DNA from: Ruminococcus sp. CAG:254 | GTDB lineage: Bacteria > Bacillota > Clostridia > Oscillospirales > Ruminococcaceae | Reading direction: 5' to 3' | Assembly: GCA_000433635.1 (NCBI GenBank) | Contig: HF997961.1 | Span: 8,840 to 21,245, forward strand | Length of the DNA stretch: 12,406 bases | In this document: positions 1-5,318 of the stretch, piece after piece | How positions within the stretch are numbered: the first letter of the stretch is position 1 | How the letters are laid out: each line of letters starts with the position of its first letter | The notes under the pieces: generated by a model | Told to the model about the DNA's origin: nothing | Seen by the model: the letters and a program-made list of their open reading frames with translations, nothing else | Databases searched by the model: none | Position numbers and translations under genes: made by a program

Positions 1-815
1 AGTTTCAAGGCTGCTTCATAATCGCCGTGCATCGAACCTGCCACAAATCCAGCCACCATGGAATCGCCTGCACCGACGGAATTTTTCACCGTGCCCTTAC
101 ATACGCCACAGACGTGCTGTTTTCCGGTTTCGTCAATCAAGAGTGCTCCATCGCCTGCCATGGAAATCAAGACATTCTGTGCACCCATTTCCTGCAACTT
201 CTTCGCGTAGGTTGCAATTTCTTCGATGCTGTGGAGTGTCACGCCGAACAGCTCGCCCAACTCGTGATTGTTTGGCTTAATCAGGAATGGATGATACGGC
301 AACACTTTCAGCAGCAGGTCTTTCGTGGCATCCACAACCACTTTGATGTTCTTATCGGAAAGATGTGCCAGAATCTTTTCATAGCTGTCTGCCGGCATGG
401 TGTTCGGAATGCTGCCTGCTAAAATCAGCACATCGCCGTCTTGCAGCTGGTTCAGCTTTTCAAATAATTCTGCAACGGCTGCCTCTGAGATGTTCGGGCC
501 TTGTCCGTTCAGCTCGGTTTCCTCGCCGGACTTAATTTTGACGTTGATTCTGGAAAAACCGCTGTCCAGATGCACAAAATCGGTTGCAATGCCCTGCTCC
601 TGAATGCCTGCTTCAATGGCTGCTCCCGTAAACCCTGCCACAAAGCCCAGTGCCTTGGAGGGCAAGCCCAGTTCGTGCAGGACGAATGAAACATTGATGC
701 CCTTTCCGCCGAAATACAGTTCCTCGCCCTGCGAGCGGTTGACCTGTCCCACTTGCATCGTTCCGGTGTGGACGATATAATCAATTGCCGGATTAAAAGT
801 AACGGTATAAATCAT
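1..815 (-). CDS. fruK: 1-phosphofructokinase (partial, 3' end outside window)
   Basis: Phosphorylates fructose-1-phosphate to fructose-1,6-bisphosphate with ATP in the cytoplasm, after PTS uptake of fructose. Reading the minus strand from ATG 815-813 gives 271 uninterrupted codons to the left edge. The start MIYTVTFNPAIDYIV is typical of FruK. PfkB signature 1 is at residues 35-42 (FGGKGINV). KPNNHELGELFG (180-191) matches the family's KPN-x-x-EL segment. Signature 2, GAGDSMVAGF (249-258), carries the expected catalytic Asp251. Family members are about 305 residues, so roughly 35 are missing beyond the window. The ATG follows the TAA of the upstream repressor with no gap, and a GGGAGG site (824-829) lies inside the repressor's last codons, which suggests translational coupling. 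A fructose PTS gene would be expected next, but is not visible. Tagatose-6-phosphate kinase is a related alternative; the fruR neighbour favours FruK. Confidence 0.93.
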   Translation of the reverse strand, partial: MIYTVTFNPAIDYIVHTGTMQVGQVNRSQGEELYFGGKGINVSFVLHELGLPSKALGFVAGFTGAAIEAGIQEQGIATDFVHLDSGFSRINVKIKSGEETELNGQGPNISEAAVAELFEKLNQLQDGDVLILAGSIPNTMPADSYEKILAHLSDKNIKVVVDATKDLLLKVLPYHPFLIKPNNHELGELFGVTLHSIEEIATYAKKLQEMGAQNVLISMAGDGALLIDETGKQHVCGVCKGTVKNSVGAGDSMVAGFVAGSMHGDYEAALK

Positions 816-1562
816 TTACAAAACCTCCCGAATCGTGGCTTCCGAACGGTATTTCTGGTCGGGAAGCCGGTCTGTAATAATCTGCACGCCGTTCAGGTGT
901 GCAAAGGTAATGGCTGAAATCTGGTCGAATTTGGAGTGGTCTGCCAGAAAATAAACTTGCTTGGATTGGTGAATCGCAGCTTTTTTCACGCTTGCCTCGC
1001 CCTTATCCGGTGTGGATAAGCCAGCCGTGAGCGAGATTCCATTCACGCCCATCAGGCACTTGGTGAAGTTGTAGCTTTGCAGGCTCAGCACACATTCCGC
1101 TCCGACGATTGCCTCGGTGGCAGCTTTGACTGCTCCGGCTGGGATGTAGACCTGAAAGCCACGCTGTGCCAGCCGCTTGGCGTGCAGGAAGCCGTTGGTC
1201 ACAAACGTGATTTTTTTCAGTGGAATGAAATCAATCACCTTTTCTGTGGTCGTTCCGGCATCCAGATAAACAAAGTCGCCTTCTTCGAGCAGCGATGCTG
1301 CATAGCGGGCAATCGCAGTTTTTTCTGCAATATAGAGATTTGCTTTCTCCTCCATATTGTGTTCCACCGGAAAGAAGCGTTCATTCCTGGAAATTGCTCC
1401 GCCGTGGACTTTTGTCAGCAGACCTTGTTCGGAAAGCTCTAGCAAATCCCGCCGAATGGTGGACTGGGATGCGTGCAACCGACTGCATAATTCAGTTAAT
1501 TTTACATTTCCCTGCTGATTGACCAAATCCAAAATCAAAGCGTGTCGTTCTTCTGCAAGCAC
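816..1562 (-). CDS. fruR: DeoR-family transcriptional repressor of the fructose operon
   Basis: Probable sugar-phosphate-responsive repressor of its own operon. It has 248 residues, the normal DeoR-family size. The N-terminal winged helix-turn-helix spans about residues 6-55, with the recognition region SQSTIRRDLLEL (32-43) followed by KVHGGA (51-56), a DeoR signature. The C-terminal sugar-phosphate sensor (DeoRC) runs from about 75 to 230 and includes DAGTTT (101-106), TNG, and the DKGEAS and DHSKF segments. The start is GTG, with AAGGAG ten bases upstream; the ATG just after AAGGAG is out of frame. It overlaps nothing and abuts fruK directly, so the fructose role rests on that neighbour. 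The effector is expected to be fructose-1-phosphate (family knowledge, not shown here). Confidence 0.9.
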   Translation of the reverse strand: MLAEERHALILDLVNQQGNVKLTELCSRLHASQSTIRRDLLELSEQGLLTKVHGGAISRNERFFPVEHNMEEKANLYIAEKTAIARYAASLLEEGDFVYLDAGTTTEKVIDFIPLKKITFVTNGFLHAKRLAQRGFQVYIPAGAVKAATEAIVGAECVLSLQSYNFTKCLMGVNGISLTAGLSTPDKGEASVKKAAIHQSKQVYFLADHSKFDQISAITFAHLNGVQIITDRLPDQKYRSEATIREVL

Positions 1563-1578
1563 GTTTGGTCATCTCCTT

Positions 1579-1606
1579 TTTCGTTTGATTTCGTTCTGTT
1601 CTTTCG
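1579..1606 (-). promoter_or_regulatory. Possible FruR operator: repeated CGAAA motifs
   Basis: On the minus strand, CGAAA occurs three times between the promoter and the fruR start (plus-strand TTTCG at 1579-1583, 1589-1593 and 1602-1606). A matching motif in the opposite orientation (AACGAAAA on the plus strand, 1631-1638) sits at the -35 region. DeoR-type repressors often bind short direct repeats near their own promoter. Assignment as operator is inference from position and repetition. Confidence 0.35.
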
Positions 1607-1614
1607 ATGGTTTT

Positions 1615-1643
1615 ATTCTAACACAGTTCTAACGAAAATGCAA
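1615..1643 (-). promoter_or_regulatory. Promoter of the fruR-fruK operon
   Basis: Minus strand: -35 TTGCAT (1643-1638), 17-base spacer, -10 TAGAAT (1620-1615). Transcription would begin near 1608, giving a leader of about 45 bases before the GTG start of fruR. The -10 box differs from consensus at one position and the spacing is ideal. Confidence 0.65.
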
Positions 1644-1693
1644 GCCTTTTCCGTCAAAAAAATTCAAAAACGCCGAAAATCAGTCATTTGCAT

Positions 1694-1708
1694 AAGAAAA
1701 CGTTTTCA
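1694..1708. promoter_or_regulatory. cre-like palindrome (possible CcpA site)
   Basis: The palindrome GAAAACGTTTTC (1696-1707) followed by A matches the catabolite-responsive-element pattern TGWAARCGYTWNCW except for the leading T. It sits about 50 bases upstream of the fruR -35 box. A slightly offset outer pair, GCATAA (1690-1695) and TTATGC (1712-1717), surrounds it. Catabolite control of a fructose operon would be unsurprising, but the upstream placement is not the usual repression position. Confidence 0.35.
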
Positions 1709-1896
1709 GTTTTATGCAGATTGCACAATTATTTTTCCACAATTCCATTCTAATTGCGATCAGGACGACTGATTTTTGATGCTTTTTGAAAGAACTTGCA
1801 GGATTGCACAGGATTTTGATTGGTTTTTGCGATTTGTTCCGCAAAATTCTGTTGAAAAGAGAAAAAACAGTAAGAATCATCCAGAAAGCTGCATAC

Positions 1897-1934
1897 AAAA
1901 ACAGGCAGCACGATTTCTTTCGCCTGCCTGCTTG
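1897..1934 (-). terminator. Duplicated terminator hairpin, copy 1
   Basis: CAGGCAG (1902-1908) pairs with CTGCCTG (1924-1930). On the minus strand the hairpin is followed by a T tract. It is the outermost copy of the VTT gene terminator and the most diverged in its flanks. Confidence 0.6.
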
Positions 1935-2060
1935 GGGATGTTTGAGCCGTCAAAGGCTTTTTCCATGTTTCTGTTTGTGATACCAGTGAATCGAGTGCCA
2001 ACGCTGCACAGTTCCGATTAAGATGCCAAAAATCGACAAGAATCAATCAGAAAACTGCAA

Positions 2061-2097
2061 AAAAACAGGCAGCACGATTCTTTCGCCTGCCTGCTTG
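2061..2097 (-). terminator. Duplicated terminator hairpin, copy 2
   Basis: CAGGCAG (2066-2072) pairs with CTGCCTG (2087-2093). The minus-strand T tract is seven bases long, so termination of minus-strand transcripts should be intact. The plus-strand side has lost its T tract. Confidence 0.6.
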
Positions 2098-2223
2098 GGA
2101 ATGTTTGAGCCGTCAAAGGCTTTTTCCATGTTTTCTTTATGATGCCAGTGAATCAGAACGCCAACGCTGCACAGTTCCGATTAAGATGCCAAAAATCGAC
2201 AAGAATCAATCAGAAAACTGCAC

Positions 2224-2262
2224 AAAAACAGGCAGCACGATTTCTTTCGCCTGCCTGTTTTG
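2224..2262 (-). terminator. Duplicated terminator hairpin, copy 3
   Basis: The stem AAAACAGGCAG pairs with CTGCCTGTTTT (about 2225-2261), with T-rich flanks in both directions. It is one 164-bp unit downstream of the gene's own terminator. Confidence 0.65.
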
Positions 2263-2388
2263 GGAATGTTTGAGCCATCAAAGACGTTTTTCATGTTTCT
2301 GTTTGTGATACCAGTGAATCGAGTGCCAACGCTGCACAGTTCCGATTAAGATGCCAAAAATCGACAAGAATCAATCAGAAAACTGCAC

Positions 2389-2426
2389 AAAAACAGGCAG
2401 CACGATTCTTTCGCCTGCCTGTTTTG
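2389..2426 (-). terminator. Rho-independent terminator of the VTT-domain gene
   Basis: An eleven-base stem, AAAACAGGCAG (2390-2400) with CTGCCTGTTTT (2415-2425), begins about 15 bases past the TGA stop of the minus-strand gene. It has A/T tracts on both sides, so it could work bidirectionally. It is the parent of the three duplicated hairpins. Confidence 0.85.
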
Positions 2427-2440
2427 ATATGTTCGAGCCG

Positions 2441-3178
2441 TCAAAGGCTTTTTCCATGTTTCTTTTTATGATGCCAGCGAATCAAGCCGCCAGCCACTGC
2501 AATCAAAATCAGAATGCCAACGACCAACGCTGTCATCTTCCAGTTGCCTTCCCATAAGCTGCTGCCCATCTTCACCGTCAATGCCATCGCCGGAAATCGG
2601 GCAATCGTTGTCAGGAAAAACAACGGCAGCGGCGGAATCGTCTTATTAAAGGCGACAATGTACGTCAGGGCATCTTTCGGCAAGCCCGGACACAAAAATA
2701 ATAGAAACACAATCCGTTCCATCTTCCGCCGATTCGTTAAAAAGGAAAACCGTTCGAGGTGCTCTTCTTTTACAAAGAGATTCAAAAGCGGTCGTCCAAT
2801 CCACTGCACCAGATAATAGACAATTGCCGTTCCCAGAAATGACCCTGCCAGACTGAGCAGAATCCCCGGCACCATGCCGAACACCGCTCCGCCAATCATC
2901 GGGATTGGCCCTCCTGGAATAAACGCAACGACAATCTGAATCACCTGCAACAGGACAAACAACAGCGGTGCAAAAATGCCATAAGATTGGATTTTTGCAA
3001 TCAGCTGCTCTTTTCCGCCCTCCTGCATCATCAGACGCATCACCGGTATCATCAGGATGGTCACGGCGACCACCAGCACCAGAAAGATGACGCCGGACAG
3101 AATCATTTTCCAGCGGGCTGACGCCTCCGGCGATTTGGTTGGACAAGACATTGCATTTGTGGTTTCTTTTTCTTTCAT
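2441..3178 (-). CDS. TVP38/TMEM64 (DedA-like, VTT domain) membrane protein
   Basis: Integral membrane protein of 245 residues in the DedA/VTT superfamily. Members are implicated in lipid scrambling or membrane homeostasis, but the substrate here is unknown. A charged N-terminus is followed by a membrane segment at about 25-48, then hydrophobic segments at about 70-88, 92-122, 155-165, 184-200 and 216-233. The family core is visible as FIPGGPIPMIGGAVFG (86-101) and the later CPGLPKDALTYI (163-174), equivalent to the PG-x-P-x-D-x-x-x-Y element. The basic tail is HHKKKHGKS. I chose ATG 3178, which has GGGGAAG upstream; an in-frame ATG at 3370 would place the start upstream of the promoter at 3228-3256. 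The gene is divergent from the lipoprotein gene. Its 3' end has been copied in tandem downstream. Assignment to the family is firm; function is not. Confidence 0.88.
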   Translation of the reverse strand: MKEKETTNAMSCPTKSPEASARWKMILSGVIFLVLVVAVTILMIPVMRLMMQEGGKEQLIAKIQSYGIFAPLLFVLLQVIQIVVAFIPGGPIPMIGGAVFGMVPGILLSLAGSFLGTAIVYYLVQWIGRPLLNLFVKEEHLERFSFLTNRRKMERIVFLLFLCPGLPKDALTYIVAFNKTIPPLPLFFLTTIARFPAMALTVKMGSSLWEGNWKMTALVVGILILIAVAGGLIRWHHKKKHGKSL

Positions 3179-3227
3179 ATGTTCCACTTCCCCTTTTTGT
3201 CCGTTTTTTCTTTTTTCTTTTTCTTTT

Positions 3228-3256
3228 AGTATACCCTTTTTTGCGTTGGATTGCAA
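3228..3256 (-). promoter_or_regulatory. Promoter of the VTT-domain gene
   Basis: Minus strand: -35 TTGCAA (3256-3251), 17-base spacer, -10 TATACT (3233-3228). The predicted start is about 40 bases upstream of ATG 3178. The intergenic region 3179-3573 otherwise holds the two plus-strand promoters and the lipoprotein leader; I see no gene in it. Confidence 0.6.
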
Positions 3257-3389
3257 ATGGTTTTGTGATGATTTGGAAAAAAGTATGGAAATTTCCACTA
3301 GCTTGTATGGTTTCACAGCAGTTCTGCAATTCCACACGAAAATACTGTGCAATTTGTGTGAAAGCTGCATGATATTTTCTCAAAAGGAC

Positions 3390-3418
3390 TTGACGAACCA
3401 AAAAAAATGCAGTATAAT
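3390..3418 (+). promoter_or_regulatory. Distal tandem promoter of the lipoprotein gene
   Basis: -35 TTGACG (3390-3395), 17-base spacer, -10 TATAAT (3413-3418). It is nearly identical over 32 bases to the proximal promoter 61 bases downstream. Confidence 0.75.
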
Positions 3419-3450
3419 AAACACGTTCCACAGAAAAAGCGAAAAAATAC

Positions 3451-3479
3451 TTGACGAACGGAACAAAATGCAGTATAAT
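3451..3479 (+). promoter_or_regulatory. Proximal tandem promoter of the lipoprotein gene
   Basis: -35 TTGACG (3451-3456), 17-base spacer, -10 TATAAT (3474-3479). Transcription would begin near 3486, leaving a leader of about 88 bases before ATG 3574. The 32-base block differs from the distal copy at only three spacer positions, which points to a recent duplication of the promoter. Confidence 0.8.
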
Positions 3480-3573
3480 AGAGGTCGTTGTAATTTTTGC
3501 AATACCGTCTTTGAAAGTGAATCCCGTCCCATCTGTGGACTGTTCGGATTGAAAAATAGAAAGGAAGATTTAT

Positions 3574-4608
3574 ATGAAATCAAAAACAACAAAAGGGATT
3601 GCAGTTCTTCTGGCTTGCTTTTTGGGCATGGCCGCAGTTGGATGCTCAGGGGATAACGATTCCAGCAGCAAGAACAGCGATGCCGCAGAAGTTTCCGCAG
3701 CAACCCTGCCGGTTGAAACCGATGCACAGGGCGAAGCTGTGACCGATGCAAGCGGAAATGAAGTTCTGGCATCCGGTGCAACTGATTTCATGGTAAAAGA
3801 AATTGAATTTACATGGGGCAACCAGAATGGCTCTAGCGACAGCAGTCAGGATGCTACCGAAGCAACCGACAGCAACGGCAATGCTGTTACTACCGCAGCA
3901 GGCGGCTCTTCCAACGCCGCAACACCGGCAAACGGCAACGCTTCCAATGGTGGCGGCAACAACGCTTCTAATGGCAACAGTGCTTCTAATGGCAACAGCG
4001 AAGTCGTTACCTCTTATGCAGCAGTAACCGATGACAGCGGCAACAAGGTTGTGGACGATAACGGCAAGGTTGTCACCGAAGTTGTTACCACACCGAGCAG
4101 CAACGGCGGTGCAGTGGTTGACCCGAACCAGAATGCTGCTTCCTCTTACACCGAAAAGCTGGATACGTTCCAGGCTTACTGGATGGATATGACCAAGTCG
4201 CAGGATATCGTATTCAATGGCGATATGATCAACGTTACCTTTAAGGTAAAGGAAACCACTCCGGACGGCAACTATGTCATCCACCTGTCTGACTCGCAGT
4301 ATAATTCTGAATTTGCAAACTGGGATGCAAAGACACTCGTTCCGTCTGTCACCAACGGCTGCATTACGGTCGGCGATGCAACACCAGAAGCACAGACTGC
4401 GACCAATGCAAGCGACTTTGTTTTGACTGCAGATTCTGTCACTGCAAAGCAGGGCGATGAAGTAACCGTATCGTTCCGGATTGCAGATAACCCGGGCATG
4501 GTTGCCTTTGTTCTGCGGTTCCAGTATGACTGCAATGCACTGGAAATCGTCAGTGCAGAAGTTGGCGATGATTGTGCCGATGCTCTGCGGAACGGCTTGA
4601 ATCACTAA
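3574..4608 (+). CDS. Lipoprotein with S/N/G-rich linker and apparently permuted cohesin halves
   Basis: Predicted cell-surface lipoprotein of 344 residues. It has a signal peptide with a lipobox ending at Cys24 (AAVGC). Residues 25-90 are polar, and about 91-145 form a low-complexity Ser/Asn/Gly/Ala linker with repeated SNGN. Then comes VTDDSGNKVVDDNGK, a linker style seen in ruminococcal cellulosome proteins. Residues 191-268 (from TFQAYWMDM through NVTFKVKETTPDGNYVIHL to NGCITVG) resemble the second half of a cohesin. Residues 281-344 (DFVLTADSVTAKQGDEVTV, then FVLRFQYDCNALEIVSAEVGD) resemble the first half. Joined in the opposite order they total about 142 residues, one cohesin length. The GAAAGGAAG site before ATG 3574 supports the start. 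Cohesins bind dockerin-bearing enzymes; binding by this version is inference. Truncation of a larger protein is the main alternative. Confidence 0.8.
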   Translation: MKSKTTKGIAVLLACFLGMAAVGCSGDNDSSSKNSDAAEVSAATLPVETDAQGEAVTDASGNEVLASGATDFMVKEIEFTWGNQNGSSDSSQDATEATDSNGNAVTTAAGGSSNAATPANGNASNGGGNNASNGNSASNGNSEVVTSYAAVTDDSGNKVVDDNGKVVTEVVTTPSSNGGAVVDPNQNAASSYTEKLDTFQAYWMDMTKSQDIVFNGDMINVTFKVKETTPDGNYVIHLSDSQYNSEFANWDAKTLVPSVTNGCITVGDATPEAQTATNASDFVLTADSVTAKQGDEVTVSFRIADNPGMVAFVLRFQYDCNALEIVSAEVGDDCADALRNGLNH

Positions 4609-4625
4609 GTTTTTTACATGCAATT

Positions 4626-4656
4626 GGGGGAACTGCGTGCAGTGGCACGCTTCCCC
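4626..4656 (+). terminator. GC-rich hairpin between lipoprotein stop and tRNA
   Basis: The inner stem GCGTGC (4635-4640) pairs with GCACGC (4645-4650) across an AGTG loop. The outer stem GGGGAA (4627-4632) pairs with TTCCCC (4651-4656), with a two-base bulge. Only a short GTTTAT follows, so termination may be inefficient. It could instead act as a processing or stability element if the tRNA is read through from the lipoprotein promoter. Confidence 0.5.
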
Positions 4657-4662
4657 GTTTAT

Positions 4663-4738
4663 CTGGGTGTGGCGCAGTTGGTAGCGTGCTACCTTGGGGT
4701 GGTAGAGGCCGCCGGTTCAAATCCGGTCACTCAGACCA
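4663..4738 (+). tRNA. tRNA-Pro (anticodon GGG)
   Basis: A 76-base cloverleaf including the encoded CCA. The seven-base acceptor CTGGGTG pairs with CACTCAG (one G-T pair). The D stem is GCGC/GCGT. The anticodon stem CTACC/GGTAG encloses TTGGGGT with GGG at 4696-4698. The T arm has the loop TTCAAAT. The discriminator is A and CCA is at 4736-4738. The anticodon reads CCC and CCU proline codons. I see no strong promoter between the lipoprotein stop and the tRNA, only a weak TTGAAT / TGCAAT pair. Confidence 0.95.
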
Positions 4739-4741
4739 GAG

Positions 4742-4792
4742 AAAACCCACGCAGTTTCGAGGCTTTTTCGGAATTGCGTGGGTTTTTGTTTT
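4742..4792 (+). terminator. Rho-independent terminator after tRNA-Pro
   Basis: AAAACCCACGCA (4742-4753) pairs with TGCGTGGGTTTT (4775-4786) around a 21-base loop and is followed by a T-rich tract. It begins four bases after the tRNA CCA end. The rest of 4793-4886 is A/T-rich with no gene I can support. Confidence 0.85.
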
Positions 4793-4886
4793 TAGCAAAA
4801 AGCAATCTGACGAAAAATTGACGAAAAAAGTACATAATAAAAACCGCCCTATCGGATGTGAAATGCTCCCTTTTTGTTAGACAATG

Positions 4887-4895
4887 TGGTATAAT
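4887..4895 (+). promoter_or_regulatory. Extended -10 promoter of the phage-like remnant
   Basis: TG-G-TATAAT (TG at 4887-4888, -10 at 4890-4895) is a perfect extended -10 element. No good -35 lies 17 bases upstream. It would start transcription near 4902, ahead of the AAAGGGGG site of the small ORF at 4939. Confidence 0.55.
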
Positions 4896-4938
4896 AGAAA
4901 TATACCAATAAAAAAACTAACGAAAGGGGGCATTTTTA

Positions 4939-5087
4939 TGCCAAAAGGACAGCCGAACAAAAGTGAACTGACGGTTTTTTTCTACCTGTTTTTGTATCGG
5001 CGTGCGATGAAGCAAAAATACACACTGCATTCTGATTTTATTCACAAAGTTGCTCCCATCCGTTCGGCATTTCATACAAGTTTTTAG
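4939..5087 (+). CDS. Hypothetical small protein (49 aa), possibly a remnant
   Basis: I do not recognise this protein. It begins MPKGQPNKSELT, has a short hydrophobic/aromatic stretch (VFFYLFLYRRA) and then a basic tail. The start is supported by AAAGGGGG about nine bases upstream and by the extended -10 promoter before it, so translation is likely. The N-terminus looks like an ordinary mobile-element protein, but the rest has little character. A run of seven T at about 4975-4981 marks a place where a frameshift could have truncated a longer protein. It is the first ORF of the segment leading to the replisome-organiser-like gene. Confidence 0.4.
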
Positions 5088-5229
5088 ATTTATTTTTGTC
5101 GCATCCTCCAATTTTTTTGACAAAGCTGTAAATTCGTTTCGAAACTTGTACGTTTGCATACAAGTTTTTCCCGAAAATCCCTGTAATATGAAGGGGGCTG
5201 TCCATCTCGGCAACCTCCAGTCATACAAG
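5073..5229. repeat. CATACAAG repeats with hairpin and palindrome upstream of the replication gene
   Basis: CATACAAG occurs at 5073-5080, 5157-5164 and 5222-5229; the first two continue with TTTTT. An inverted repeat AAACTTGTA (5142-5150) / TACAAGTTT (5159-5167) uses the second copy, with an eight-base loop and trailing T residues. It is abutted by the palindrome GTTTCGAAAC (5136-5145). The cluster lies just before the leader peptide and replication gene, so operators, an attenuator or replication-protein sites are all possible. I see no gene in 5088-5246. Confidence 0.5.
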
Positions 5230-5246
5230 AAAGGGAGGAATTTTTG

Positions 5247-5318
5247 ATGATATTATCCATTCACCTACAAACCAGCAATATTTCATGCAAAATATTAGGT
5301 GGTGAGAAGCGATGCTAG
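5247..5318 (+). CDS. 23-aa leader peptide overlapping the replication gene start
   Basis: A short ORF begins at ATG 5247, eight bases after an excellent AAAGGGAGG site, and reads MILSIHLQTSNISCKILGGE then KRC. Its stop (TAG 5316-5318) overlaps the ATG 5312 of the next gene in the form ATGCTAG. The strong site and overlap are typical of translational coupling. I do not recognise the peptide, and its own function, if any, is unknown. Confidence 0.45.
   Translation: MILSIHLQTSNISCKILGGEKRC

Larger units (their letters stand above)
1872..2530. repeat. Tandem array of about 164-bp units derived from the 3' end of the VTT gene
   Basis: Four units begin with AAGAATCA at 1872, 2038, 2201 and 2366 (offsets 166, 163 and 165). 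Each contains an AAAACAGGCAGC...GCCTGCCTG hairpin, a GAGCC(G/A)TCAAAG segment, CCATGTTT-type sequence, and, in the first three, CCAACGCTGCACAGTTCCG and ATGCCAAAAATCGACAAG. The fourth unit is the authentic 3' end of the gene at 2441-3178, with its stop codon and terminator. Read on the minus strand, the other three therefore carry a decayed gene tail, a stop and a terminator. They contain internal deletions relative to the gene. There are no unique spacers, so this is not a CRISPR array. The whole stretch 1563-2440 holds no credible gene. Confidence 0.88.

Noticed and set aside
1680..2046. Short minus-strand ORFs in the region upstream of fruR
   Set aside because: No ribosome binding sites, no recognisable product, and they run through the repeat array and A/T-rich sequence.
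1872..2530. CRISPR array
   Set aside because: The roughly 164-bp units are contiguous, with no short direct repeats alternating with unique spacers and no cas genes. The units derive from a neighbouring gene end.
2646..3431. A 261-codon minus-strand frame overlapping the VTT gene
   Set aside because: It is the shifted frame of the VTT gene with an arginine/serine/glycine-rich product lacking any domain, while the other frame encodes a clear VTT-domain protein.
3646..4623. A 325-codon open frame antisense to the lipoprotein gene
   Set aside because: It mirrors the plus-strand gene, has no ribosome binding site or promoter, and its composition (rich in Cys, Ile, Val) is what antisense of a Ser/Asn/Ala-rich linker produces. 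The plus-strand frame has a lipobox and tandem promoters.
4720..4745. Attachment-site duplication of the tRNA-Pro 3' end
   Set aside because: I looked for a second copy of the T-arm/acceptor sequence around 6008-6093 and elsewhere in the window and found only short chance similarities.
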